From SIG575 sp964474295 (GTDB lineage: Bacteria; Bacillota; Clostridia; Oscillospirales; Acutalibacteraceae): a stretch of 14,653 bases of DNA. A program made the position numbers and the translations under genes. The notes beneath the pieces are model-generated. The model saw only the letters and a list, made by a program, of their open reading frames with translations, ran no database searches and was not told the origin of the DNA. The stretch covers positions 1 to 14,653 of the forward strand of contig CAYYRN010000043.1 of assembly GCA_964474295.1 (NCBI GenBank). Direction: 5' to 3'. Below, one piece after another: positions 1 through 7,222 of the stretch (positions are counted from its first letter, which is position 1; every line of letters begins with the position of its first letter).

Positions 1-30
1 TTATAAAGTAATTTGTCGCCGTTGTCAAAT

Positions 31-78
31 AAAAAACATTCCCTTGCTGTTTAATAACAGAAGAGGGAATGTTTTTTT
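31..78. terminator. Bidirectional composite hairpin terminator after the stress operon
   Basis: Positions 31-44 and 64-77 form a perfect 14-bp inverted repeat built on CATTCCCT/AGGGAATG. An inner 5-bp stem CTGTT (47-51)/AACAG (56-60) sits inside it with a 4-nt loop. A-runs on the left and T-runs on the right give a U-tract in both directions. It begins 3 nt beyond the stop codon of the AhpF-like reductase gene, so it most likely ends that minus-strand operon and may also stop a transcript arriving from the left. Confidence 0.85.
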
Positions 79-80
79 CT

Positions 81-1724
81 TCATCCGATTAATTCCAAAA
101 GCTGATTCATATTTTTTTTGCCGAAAGAAACATTACTGTCATTTATAACCAAACACGGGACACTCATAACGTTGTATTTGTCCGCAAGCTCACGAAAATG
201 TTGAATATCAAACACGTCAACTCTCACATTTTCGTTTAATGTGGCTATACGTTGGCAAGCGATAACCAAATCGGGACACATGGTGCATGACAGTGAAACG
301 AGTATTTTTATATCCGTTTCGGATTTGATATCTTTTATTCTTTGCAGTGTATCGTCATCAACCTTTTGACCTGTACCCGATGCATTATAAAGACCGATTA
401 CAAAAGATGTGAACTCATGTCCTCCCGGAACACCGTGGAAACATATTCCCGTGTATGTTCCGTCATCAAGGCAGACCTTAACACAAGGGGCTTCTTTTGA
501 GGAGCAGTTCCTGTCAATAACCGAAACGCTCAACTTTTCGGTAAATTCGGACAAATCCGTCATCATCTTCTCAAGCTCGGATGAAATCGGACGGTTATCA
601 AGAAACAAATTCAAAGAAATATTTTTTTCGGATTTCAGAAATAAATCTTTTAATTGTTGTTTAACTTGTTCGGTGAATATCTCACCGTTATTTTCGTGAA
701 AATCCTGCTTTGGACTTTTCTGTGATTCGGTACGTTCCTTTATCGGCGGTTGATTGGGATGCAAGCCTGTTTTTCTTTGCATATCGGCAACATATTTTTC
801 AAGCTCCGTTGCCGCCAACGCTCCGTCTGCGGTTGCAGTTACAACTTGACGCAAAGGTTTTATACACACGTCTCCCGCCGCATAAATTCCTTCGGTGCTT
901 GTTTTTTGTTCCTTGTTTGTGATGATATATCCGTGTTCGTTTAATTCGACTATGCCCTTAACAAGCTCGGTGTCGGGCGAATAACCTGCAAAAACAAACA
1001 CACCGAAGGTGTCGTTTCCTTTTGAACGGTATTGTGTTATTTCTCCGGTTTTTATATTTCGGTATTTTATATAATTCAAACCGTTGTTACCCGATACTTC
1101 TTCCACTTCCGTGTTGTTGACAATCGTAATTTTTTCGTGACTTCTTGCAGGTGCGGATACCGCAGCGGCACAGGTGAAATCGTCATCACGCATTAAAATT
1201 GTAATATGACTTGCAAATTTAGTAAGAAAAACGCTTTCCTCTGCCGCAGCATAACCGCCGCCTATAACAAAAACTTCTTTTCCGGTGAAAAATTCGCCGT
1301 CACACGTTGCACAGTAAGCAACACCTCGGCCTTTAAATTCTTCTTCTCCTTTAAAGCCGACCGTTCTCGGATGCGCACCTGTGGCAATCAAAATTCCCAA
1401 GCAATTTAATTCGCCCTTGCTTGTTTTAACTGTTTTTACGTTTTCGCTTGTCTTTAATTCCGTGGCTTCGGCAAATAAAAACTCTGCACCGAAATCTTCG
1501 GCTTGTTCTCGCATAGCTTCTGTCAGCTCTTTGCCGCTTGTTTTTCTTATTCCGGGATAATTTACAACTTCATCCGTTATGGTTATTTGACCGCCGAACT
1601 GCTCTTTTTCAACAACCAAAACTCTGTATTTGGCACGTGCCAGATAAATTGCGGCAGTAAGCCCGGCAGGGCCTCCTCCGATTACAATTACGTCATATAA
1701 ATCTTTGTTGCTGTAATTTGCCAT
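81..1724 (-). CDS. AhpF-like NAD(P)H:peroxiredoxin reductase (thioredoxin reductase with C-terminal double thioredoxin fold)
   Basis: A 547-residue cytoplasmic flavoprotein expected to pass electrons from NAD(P)H through FAD and two disulfides to AhpC. Residues 1-310 are a thioredoxin reductase: FAD-binding GGGPAG (16-21), redox pair CATC (138-141), nucleotide-binding GGGYAA (155-160) and a C-terminal ATGAH/GDV FAD region. After a polar linker (about 315-350), residues 351-547 resemble the AhpF N-terminal domain: a first thioredoxin fold without a cysteine pair, including GVPGGHEF (431-438), and a second with CTMC (480-483). AhpF has these parts in the opposite order. This order matches the family known as AhpF homolog (TIGR03143), described next to ahpC in genomes lacking true AhpF. 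The ATG at 1724 is chosen over a TTG 6 nt upstream. It starts 7 nt after the ahpC stop with no strong ribosome site, so translational coupling is likely. Confidence 0.9.
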   Translation of the reverse strand: MANYSNKDLYDVIVIGGGPAGLTAAIYLARAKYRVLVVEKEQFGGQITITDEVVNYPGIRKTSGKELTEAMREQAEDFGAEFLFAEATELKTSENVKTVKTSKGELNCLGILIATGAHPRTVGFKGEEEFKGRGVAYCATCDGEFFTGKEVFVIGGGYAAAEESVFLTKFASHITILMRDDDFTCAAAVSAPARSHEKITIVNNTEVEEVSGNNGLNYIKYRNIKTGEITQYRSKGNDTFGVFVFAGYSPDTELVKGIVELNEHGYIITNKEQKTSTEGIYAAGDVCIKPLRQVVTATADGALAATELEKYVADMQRKTGLHPNQPPIKERTESQKSPKQDFHENNGEIFTEQVKQQLKDLFLKSEKNISLNLFLDNRPISSELEKMMTDLSEFTEKLSVSVIDRNCSSKEAPCVKVCLDDGTYTGICFHGVPGGHEFTSFVIGLYNASGTGQKVDDDTLQRIKDIKSETDIKILVSLSCTMCPDLVIACQRIATLNENVRVDVFDIQHFRELADKYNVMSVPCLVINDSNVSFGKKNMNQLLELIG

Positions 1725-1730
1725 ATGCAA

Positions 1731-2294
1731 TTATAATTGACCTACAAGGTCAAGACTCGGTTTTAATGTTTCTTCGCCCGGATGCCAATTTGCGGGACAC
1801 ACCTGGTCGCCGTGTGCGTGAACGAACTGACAAGCCTGAACTTTTCTGAAAAGTTCTTCGGCATTTCTTCCGACATTACCTGCGGTGATTTCATAACCTA
1901 CGATTTTGCCGTCGGGGTTAATTATAAACGTACCTCTTTCAGCTAAACCGTCCGATTCGATTAGAACCTCGAAATCTTTGGAAATAGCGTGTGTGGGGTC
2001 TGCAAGCATAGGGTAGTTGATTTTTTTGATTCTTTCGGAGGCATCGTGCCAAGCCTTGTGAACAAAGTGCGTATCTGTGGATACGGAATAAATTTCGCAA
2101 CCTATATTTCTGAAATCTTCATACTTTTTCGCAAGGTCTTCAAGCTCGGTGGGGCAGATAAAGGTAAAATCCGCAGGGTAAAAAAAGAAAACGCTCCATT
2201 TACCCTTGATATCTTCTTTAGTTACTGTTTTGAACTCACCGTTGTGATAAGCATCGGCTTTAAAATCCGATACGCTTTTGTTTATAATAGACAT
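1731..2294 (-). CDS. ahpC: Peroxiredoxin AhpC (typical 2-Cys)
   Basis: A 187-residue thiol peroxidase of normal AhpC length that reduces hydrogen peroxide, organic peroxides and probably peroxynitrite in the cytoplasm. The peroxidatic cysteine is C47 in FYPADFTFICPTE, and the resolving cysteine is C166 in VCPANWHPGE near the C-terminus. The conserved arginine region GTFIINPDGKI (121-131) is present. The ribosome site AAAGGAG lies at about 2302-2308, upstream of the ATG at 2294. It is the middle gene of the desulfoferrodoxin-ahpC-reductase operon: it removes the peroxide made by the upstream superoxide reductase and is re-reduced by the downstream AhpF-like enzyme. Assignment is near certain. 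Confidence 0.96.
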   Translation of the reverse strand: MSIINKSVSDFKADAYHNGEFKTVTKEDIKGKWSVFFFYPADFTFICPTELEDLAKKYEDFRNIGCEIYSVSTDTHFVHKAWHDASERIKKINYPMLADPTHAISKDFEVLIESDGLAERGTFIINPDGKIVGYEITAGNVGRNAEELFRKVQACQFVHAHGDQVCPANWHPGEETLKPSLDLVGQL

Positions 2295-2315
2295 AATAAT
2301 TCTCCTTTATTATTT

Positions 2316-2690
2316 TTATGCTTTCCAAAGACTGTGCTGATTGCAAAAAGCGTAAACCGCTTTAACTTTATCTTTATCGGATATGAAAAAGACAGCATGA
2401 GGCGGCATTTCGGGCTTTAAATGTTTATATTGAAAGCCGTCCTCGGTTTCAATACATATCCATTCGATATAATGTTCTTCTGTCATGGGATGCTCCGCTT
2501 CACCGACGCATACACGAACCGTGCCGTTCTCAACCTTATAAACGGGCAAATGTTTTTCCGAAGATGCGTTACTTTCCCCCGGAACTATCTCTTTCATTTC
2601 TTCCGAGCAGCAGTGTACCGTTACACCGCAGTCTTTTATCATTGCGATTATATTTCCGCAATGTGTGCAAATTAAAAACCGTTTTTCCAT
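2316..2690 (-). CDS. dfx: Desulfoferrodoxin (two-iron superoxide reductase)
   Basis: A 124-residue enzyme reducing superoxide to hydrogen peroxide without releasing oxygen, typical of anaerobes. The N-terminal desulforedoxin domain has all four cysteines for the Fe(Cys)4 centre: C8, C11 and the adjacent pair C27-C28. The C-terminal neelaredoxin domain carries the catalytic Fe(His)4Cys ligands: H47 in EKHLPVY (with E45 and K46 at the substrate channel), H67 in EHPMT, H73 in EHYIEWI, and C116 and H119 in CNQHSLWK. Both centres are therefore intact (class I, two-iron). It is the first gene of the operon, with ribosome site AAAGGAGG about 10 nt before the ATG and a PerR-like box over the promoter just upstream. 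Confidence 0.95.
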   Translation of the reverse strand: MEKRFLICTHCGNIIAMIKDCGVTVHCCSEEMKEIVPGESNASSEKHLPVYKVENGTVRVCVGEAEHPMTEEHYIEWICIETEDGFQYKHLKPEMPPHAVFFISDKDKVKAVYAFCNQHSLWKA

Positions 2691-2708
2691 AGTCGAAAAT
2701 CCTCCTTT

Positions 2709-2723
2709 CGATAATAAGTATAA
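2709..2723 (-). promoter_or_regulatory. PerR-like box overlapping the -10 of the stress operon
   Basis: Read on the minus strand the site is TTATACTTATTATCG. It matches the Bacillus PerR box (TTATAATnATTATAA) at 11 of 14 defined positions. TATACT (2722-2717) inside it fits a -10 hexamer, with transcription expected near 2710 and a leader of about 20 nt. The -35 is weak (TGAATT at 18 nt spacing). A Fur-family peroxide sensor blocking this promoter would fit the genes it serves. No regulator gene is in the window. Confidence 0.55.
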
Positions 2724-2741
2724 CCGAAAAATGTGCGGTTA
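2721..2741. promoter_or_regulatory. Inverted repeat between divergent stress and bile-acid units
   Basis: TAACCG (2721-2726) and CGGTTA (2736-2741) form a perfect 6-bp inverted repeat with a 9-nt spacer, placed between the two divergent units. It could be an operator affecting both directions, or a chance repeat. No regulator is adjacent. Confidence 0.3.
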
Positions 2742-2758
2742 ATTCATTCTTTTCAGGA

Positions 2759-2764
2759 TATACT
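2759..2764 (+). promoter_or_regulatory. Candidate -10 for the transporter-dehydrogenase pair
   Basis: TATACT at 2759-2764 is the best -10-like hexamer before the MFS gene, but no good -35 lies at 16-18 nt (CGGTTA at 17). Transcription from it would begin near 2771, at or after the annotated TTG start. That matters for the start choice of the MFS gene. Confidence 0.3.
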
Positions 2765-2769
2765 TTTTA

Positions 2770-4215
2770 TTGAACGAGGTGATTATTATTACACATAATA
2801 AACAAAATAAACAAAAGCTTCAACCGTATTTATCGGGATTTATTCCTTTTGTTTTGGGCGCTTTTTTGGTGGGAATTGTCGGCGGTTTTACAACTGTTTT
2901 GGGGCCGGCATTTGTAAAAGACTTGAATCTCGACTATAACAATACAACTTGGACGGCATTGGCTTTGGCGATATCTTCATCTGCTTTTGCGCCGATTCTC
3001 GGAAAAATCGGTGATGTTATCGGACGTAAAAGAACCTTGCTGATAGGAATTGCGATTTTCACCCTCGGCAATGTTCTTACGGCAATGTCAAATTCCTTAT
3101 TGTTTATGCTCATAGCACGTTTTATAGTGGGTTTGGGCAGTGCGGGAATCGCTCCCGTTGTGATGTCCTATATTGTAACGGAATTTCCTTATGAAAAGCA
3201 GGCAAAAGGTTTTTCTTTTTATATGCTGATTTCAAGCTGTGCCGTTATTTTCGGGCCGACAATCGGAGGAATGTTAATAAATGCGTATGGTTGGCGTGTT
3301 ATGATGTATGTTTGTTCGGCAATTTGCGTAATTACCTTGCTGATTTGTATTTTTCTCAAAGGTTCAAATGATATCGCACCGAGAAAGTTTCCCGAAAATT
3401 TCGATTATGCAGGTGCGACATTCATAGTTTTGTTTTTCGGTTTGCTTCTTTGTGTTCCGTCTTTCGGTCAAAATATGGGTTGGATGTCAAAATCGTTTTT
3501 GTCGGTAACGGTGGGGGCGGTGTTTTCCCTTTTTCTTTTGTGCCTTGCCGAAAAAAGGTCGGCAAATCCTATATTGCATTGGGATTTTATTAAACGCAGA
3601 GCATTTGTCCTTTCGGTGGCGGCACTGTTCCTTACACAGGGACTTATGCAGGCAAATATGACCAATATAATAGTCTTTGTCAATTACACTCAGCCGCAGA
3701 ATACCGTTATATCGGGGTATGCAATTTCGATAATGTATATCGGAATGTCTTTGGGTGCCGTAATTTTGGGACCGCTTGCCGATAAATATGAGCCGAAAGC
3801 CGTACTGGCAGGCTCTTTGACGGTCACGGGACTCGGTTGTGCGATTATGCTGTTGTTTAATTCAAATACTTCAGTTTGGCTGCTGGCATCCTCACTCGGA
3901 ATTTTAGGCTTTGGTTTGGGCGCCAATGCATCGGTGTTTATGAAAGTTGTCTTGTCGGGTTTAAACCCGCTAAAAGCAAGTGTGCAAACAGGAACTTACG
4001 GTTTGTTTCGTGACCTTGCCGCACCGTTTGGAGTTGCGGTATTTGTGCCGATGTTTACAAACGGTGTAACAAGCGGGATAAAGTCAGGCATAGACAGTGT
4101 TTCGGCATCTGTAAGTTCAATAAGAAAAATCGGAATAATAGAAATCATTTGCGTAGCTGTCAGTATTTTTATTGTTCTGATGCTTCCTAAAATTTATAAA
4201 AATGAAAAGGTGTAA
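2770..4215 (+). CDS. MFS transporter, 14-helix DHA2-type, probable bile-acid transporter (BaiG-like)
   Basis: A 481-residue integral membrane protein with about 14 hydrophobic segments, of the drug:proton antiporter-2 type. The loop after helix 2 has the MFS motif A, GKIGDVIGRK (78-87). Helix 5 has the antiporter motif C ending GPTIGG (162-167). Length and overall pattern resemble BaiG (about 477 residues), the proton-coupled bile-acid carrier of bile-acid-dehydroxylating clostridia. The next gene, 4 nt downstream, is a bile-acid 7-alpha-hydroxysteroid dehydrogenase, which supports a bile-acid substrate. Direction (uptake or export) cannot be read from the sequence. The start is uncertain: TTG at 2770 has only a weak AGGA 11 nt upstream, while a strong GAGGTGAT (2776-2783) lies downstream of it. 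A generic multidrug exporter is the main alternative. Confidence 0.85.
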   Translation: MNEVIIITHNKQNKQKLQPYLSGFIPFVLGAFLVGIVGGFTTVLGPAFVKDLNLDYNNTTWTALALAISSSAFAPILGKIGDVIGRKRTLLIGIAIFTLGNVLTAMSNSLLFMLIARFIVGLGSAGIAPVVMSYIVTEFPYEKQAKGFSFYMLISSCAVIFGPTIGGMLINAYGWRVMMYVCSAICVITLLICIFLKGSNDIAPRKFPENFDYAGATFIVLFFGLLLCVPSFGQNMGWMSKSFLSVTVGAVFSLFLLCLAEKRSANPILHWDFIKRRAFVLSVAALFLTQGLMQANMTNIIVFVNYTQPQNTVISGYAISIMYIGMSLGAVILGPLADKYEPKAVLAGSLTVTGLGCAIMLLFNSNTSVWLLASSLGILGFGLGANASVFMKVVLSGLNPLKASVQTGTYGLFRDLAAPFGVAVFVPMFTNGVTSGIKSGIDSVSASVSSIRKIGIIEIICVAVSIFIVLMLPKIYKNEKV

Positions 4216-4219
4216 AATT

Positions 4220-5017
4220 ATGAGATTAAAAGGTAAAACAGTTTTGGTTACCGCTTCCACAAGAGGGATAGGACTGTCTGTTGTGAAAGCTTGTGTAAAG
4301 GAAGGTGCAACCGTATATATGGCTGCACGAAATTTGGATTTGGCACAGTCGGAAGCGGATAAACTGAACTTGCAGGGCTTTCGGGTTAAATGTGTTTACA
4401 ATGATGCTCTCAAACCCGAAACGTATGCGTCTATGACAGATGAAGTTATTAAGGATTCGGGACATATCGATGTGCTTGTTAATAATTTCGGCACGTCAAG
4501 ACCTGAAAAAGACCTCGATTTTTCAAGCACCGATGCGGACGTTTTTTTGGATACGGTAACGGTAAATTTGCGAAGTGTGTATATGGCAAGCCAAAGGGCG
4601 GCTTTTTATATGGCAAAGCAGGGCGGGGGAAGTATTGTGAACATTTCTTCTGTCGGCGGAATTGTACCTGATATTTCGCAGATTGCTTACGGAACAAGTA
4701 AGGCGGCGATTAATTATCTTACAAAACTGATTGCGGTACACGAAGCAAAAAACAAAATCCGTTGCAATGCGGTGCTGCCGGGAATGACAGCCACAGAAGC
4801 GGTCAAAAACAATCTCAGCGATAATTTTAAAGAACTGTTTTTGAAGAATATTCCGTTTGGAAGAATGGGCGAGCCGGAAGAAATCGCACAGGCTGTAATT
4901 TATTTTGCAAGTGACGATTCCGCTTATACTACGGGACAAATATTGACGGTTTCAGGCGGATTCGGACTTCCCACACCGATTTACGGGGAATTATCAAATA
5001 TAAAATTTAAAAGATAA
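4220..5017 (+). CDS. hdhA: 7-alpha-hydroxysteroid dehydrogenase (SDR family)
   Basis: A 265-residue cytoplasmic short-chain dehydrogenase. The cofactor motif is TASTRGIG (11-18), followed by NNFG (88-91), N116, and the catalytic S144, Y157 and K161 (YGTSK). R37 after the second strand, with no acidic residue there, suggests NADP(H). The segments SQIAYGTSKAAINYLTKLIA, RCNAVLPGMTAT and ASDDSAYTTGQILTVSGGFG closely resemble, from memory, the 7-alpha-HSDH of Clostridium scindens. That enzyme reversibly oxidises the 7-alpha-hydroxyl of cholic and chenodeoxycholic acid to the 7-oxo form. The ATG at 4220 is chosen over an in-frame ATG at 4202 because AAAAGG (4205-4210) lies just before it and it avoids overlap with the MFS gene. 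It is cotranscribed with the transporter. A different SDR substrate remains possible. Confidence 0.85.
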   Translation: MRLKGKTVLVTASTRGIGLSVVKACVKEGATVYMAARNLDLAQSEADKLNLQGFRVKCVYNDALKPETYASMTDEVIKDSGHIDVLVNNFGTSRPEKDLDFSSTDADVFLDTVTVNLRSVYMASQRAAFYMAKQGGGSIVNISSVGGIVPDISQIAYGTSKAAINYLTKLIAVHEAKNKIRCNAVLPGMTATEAVKNNLSDNFKELFLKNIPFGRMGEPEEIAQAVIYFASDDSAYTTGQILTVSGGFGLPTPIYGELSNIKFKR

Positions 5018-5023
5018 TATAAA

Positions 5024-5063
5024 AAACAACCGTAACAAAATTTTACTTTTGCTACGGTTGTTT
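5024..5063. terminator. Bidirectional terminator between convergent units
   Basis: AAACAACCGTA (5024-5034) pairs with TACGGTTGTTT (5053-5063). After one mismatch, CAAAA (5036-5040) pairs with TTTTG (5047-5051) around a 6-nt loop. On the minus strand the stem is followed by a clear T-run (5026-5021). On the plus strand the tail is shorter (TTTAAATATT). It separates the dehydrogenase gene from the convergent sugar dehydrogenase gene. Confidence 0.8.
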
Positions 5064-5103
5064 AAATATTACGTTTTAAAAACAGTGTCCTTTGTCAAAA
5101 AAC

Positions 5104-6162
5104 TTATTTGTTAAGAAAAACTGTTTTTCCGGTTCTTGCAGATTCGTAAATTGCATTGATAAGTTCAACGCTCTTTGCGGCTTCCATAGGAAGAATCTGA
5201 GGATTGCGTGAATCTCTCACAGCCTCAATCATGTCCTCGACAACAGAGAAGTGACCGGAACAAAGAGTGGGGTCGAGTGCGGCAGCGGCACTGTTTCCGC
5301 TGTATTTTTCAAGCATTTCTTTTTCTTCGTTTTCATCGGCACCTTCGATTTTCCAAAGCGTAAGCTTATCTGCATCGGCTTCGATTGAACCTTTTGTGCC
5401 GTAAACCTTAATTCCCGTGCAAATTCCGGGATATGCGCAGGTTGTACTTGTGAAGTTAGCAACTGCACCGTTCTTGAAGCGGATGATTGATGTTGTAAGG
5501 TCTTCGGTTTCGATATCGTGGTTGAAAATGCCCATTGTGCTGGTTACGCTTTCAACTTCACTGCCGATAAGCCAAAGCATAAGGTCGATTGTGTGAACAG
5601 CCTGGTTCATAAGAGATCCGCCGCCGTCCATTTCCCAAGTGCCTCTCCAGCCGCCGTTCTTTTCAAAATATTCCTGCGTTCTGTACCATTTTACGTCAAA
5701 GTCACCGAGGATTATTTTGCCGAGTCTGCCGGCTCTGATAGCTTCGTACATCGGTTTCATATTTGCATTGTTTCTGTTCTGATGAACAACACCTGCGATT
5801 TTACCGGATTTAATTCTTGCTTCTTCAATTTTCTTTGCCTGCTCAACTGTAATGTCAACGGGCTTTTCAACAAGAACGTGTTTGCCTGCTTCAAGTGCTT
5901 TTACGGCAAGCTCCGCATGAAGACCGCTCGGAACGGCGATGCTTACGGCATCGATGTCATCATTTTTAAGCATCTCATCAATTGATGTGTAGCAAAGAAG
6001 GTTAGGACAGGATTCCTTATAACCCTCTTTAACCTCGTTTAAACGCTCCTCATTGATGTCACAAATAGCAATAAGGTCAGCGTATTCCGATTTTATGGCT
6101 GCGTCCGAGTGCCTTGTTCCGACACCCAAACCAACAACTGCATAACCGACTTTTTTTCCCAT
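5104..6162 (-). CDS. Gfo/Idh/MocA-family NAD(P)-dependent oxidoreductase
   Basis: A 352-residue cytoplasmic oxidoreductase of standard family length. The N-terminal Rossmann half has GLGVGTRH (11-18) and the acidic end of strand 2, CDINEERL (34-41), which suggests NAD. The hallmark EKP follows (99-101, with K100 the usual catalytic lysine). The C-terminal half has DGGGSLMNQAVHTIDL (179-194), where H190 and D193 fit the active site. Family members oxidise or reduce sugars, inositols or sugar derivatives, and some act as glycoside hydrolases through a redox mechanism. The exact substrate is not readable. It is the last gene of the sugar operon. Its ribosome site AAGGAG (6172-6177) overlaps the stop of the GH38-like gene, so the two are coupled. 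Confidence 0.9.
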   Translation of the reverse strand: MGKKVGYAVVGLGVGTRHSDAAIKSEYADLIAICDINEERLNEVKEGYKESCPNLLCYTSIDEMLKNDDIDAVSIAVPSGLHAELAVKALEAGKHVLVEKPVDITVEQAKKIEEARIKSGKIAGVVHQNRNNANMKPMYEAIRAGRLGKIILGDFDVKWYRTQEYFEKNGGWRGTWEMDGGGSLMNQAVHTIDLMLWLIGSEVESVTSTMGIFNHDIETEDLTTSIIRFKNGAVANFTSTTCAYPGICTGIKVYGTKGSIEADADKLTLWKIEGADENEEKEMLEKYSGNSAAAALDPTLCSGHFSVVEDMIEAVRDSRNPQILPMEAAKSVELINAIYESARTGKTVFLNK

Positions 6163-6175
6163 TTTAGTTCACTCC

Positions 6176-7222
6176 TTAGTTTATATCTATGTTTTCAATG
6201 AAGTTACACTCTTTCGGAGTGCCGTCTTCAATGATAAAACTGCGTATTTCGTAAGGCTCTATATCAACCCAAAAGCAGGTGTCAAGAAGCCTTGATTTGA
6301 CAACGATTTTTTCGCTTGCGTTTAATGTTTGACGTATGCGAAGTATGTATTTGCTGCATCCACAGCACTTTTTAAGTGTAACAAGCTCGGTGCTTTCGCT
6401 TGAAGTTTCAAATATGTCGTTTTTGTCTATTACAACGTCTTCAAAGCTTTTGGCGAGAGCTTTTACTGTTTCTGAGGAATTTTCATCCGAAGAAAGAAGC
6501 TTTTTCCACGCACGGTTAATTTCCTTGATTTTGCTTTCTTTACCGTTCTTGATTGTGTTTACAGAGTCAAGTATTTCACAGTTGAGAAGCGTTTTTTCAA
6601 TTTCGCTTTCCTCCTCCGAAGCTGAAAAATCAATATCGGCAATTGCGTCAATGTCATCTGTTGTGGCAAAAAATTCGCTGAAATACTTGTCAAACGTTAC
6701 CGTAATTTCTTCACCTGTTAATTCGTCAATACCCTTTACAGGGACGGAAGATGCGGCGGCACCGAGAATACGGTAAGTGTTTTTTGAATCAATCCAATAA
6801 AAGCCGTCGGCATTTTCGGAATTTTCTTCAACATAGCAATTTATTCTCGACCTGAAAAGGATTTCGGAAGAAAGCGGATTTCCGATTTTTTTACCGTAAC
6901 CCGTCAAGAAAACTTTTCCGAAATTTTTCTTGAAGAACTTTTGCGAATACAAAGTGTTTCGTGCCAAAAATTCGTCCGAAACCCTTTCTTTATCGTTATA
7001 ATCCCACCAAGCTCCGAGAGGTTGAAGCCTTTCCTGCTCTATGAATGTTTTGACTTTTTCAAACATTTCCGGATGGTTATTTTTTATAAACTTGTAATCG
7101 CTTGCGTAAAATGCGTTAAGCGAGTTTTTGTTGTCCTTTTCAAGAAATCCGATTGCCTTTGAAAAGCTTTCCCGGATGTTGTTTTTATCTGCTTTTAAAA
7201 CAGCAACAGTAAAGTTTTTCAT
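6176..7222 (-). CDS. Reduced, catalytically degenerate GH38 alpha-mannosidase-like protein
   Basis: A 348-residue protein, far shorter than normal GH38 enzymes (about 850-1,050). Pieces of GH38 appear in the right order. Residues 35-155 resemble the barrel (NHPEMFEKVKTFIEQERLQP, then SDEFLARNTLYSQKFFKKNFG, where the family has the E-S-LVRQ-L-YGQ-FF-FG pattern). Residues 235-270 resemble the three-helix domain (INRAWKKLL). Residues 278-332 resemble the final beta domain (EPYEIRSFII). The key catalytic elements are missing: no N-terminal HxD metal motif, no PDxFG nucleophile motif (GYGKKIG, 108-114, in its place) and no HD in the helix domain. The frame is open and well translated (GGAG site, TAATG overlap with the upstream gene), so it looks maintained rather than decaying. 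Function is unknown; a carbohydrate-binding or partner role is possible. Confidence 0.6.
   Translation of the reverse strand: MKNFTVAVLKADKNNIRESFSKAIGFLEKDNKNSLNAFYASDYKFIKNNHPEMFEKVKTFIEQERLQPLGAWWDYNDKERVSDEFLARNTLYSQKFFKKNFGKVFLTGYGKKIGNPLSSEILFRSRINCYVEENSENADGFYWIDSKNTYRILGAAASSVPVKGIDELTGEEITVTFDKYFSEFFATTDDIDAIADIDFSASEEESEIEKTLLNCEILDSVNTIKNGKESKIKEINRAWKKLLSSDENSSETVKALAKSFEDVVIDKNDIFETSSESTELVTLKKCCGCSKYILRIRQTLNASEKIVVKSRLLDTCFWVDIEPYEIRSFIIEDGTPKECNFIENIDIN

Noticed and set aside
1989..2420. Open frame of 143 codons on the plus strand across ahpC and desulfoferrodoxin
   Set aside because: It is antisense to two certain genes, has no ribosome site and resembles no protein.
3690..3926. 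Minus-strand frame within the MFS gene
   Set aside because: Antisense shadow of a clear membrane transporter.
5518..5985. Open frame of 155 codons on the plus strand
   Set aside because: It is antisense to the Gfo/Idh/MocA gene, whose motifs are clear; the Cys/Phe-rich translation is typical of a shadow frame.
6336..6776. Open frame of 146 codons on the plus strand within the GH38-like gene
   Set aside because: Ser-rich antisense shadow; the minus-strand frame has the ribosome site, coupled start and recognisable segments.
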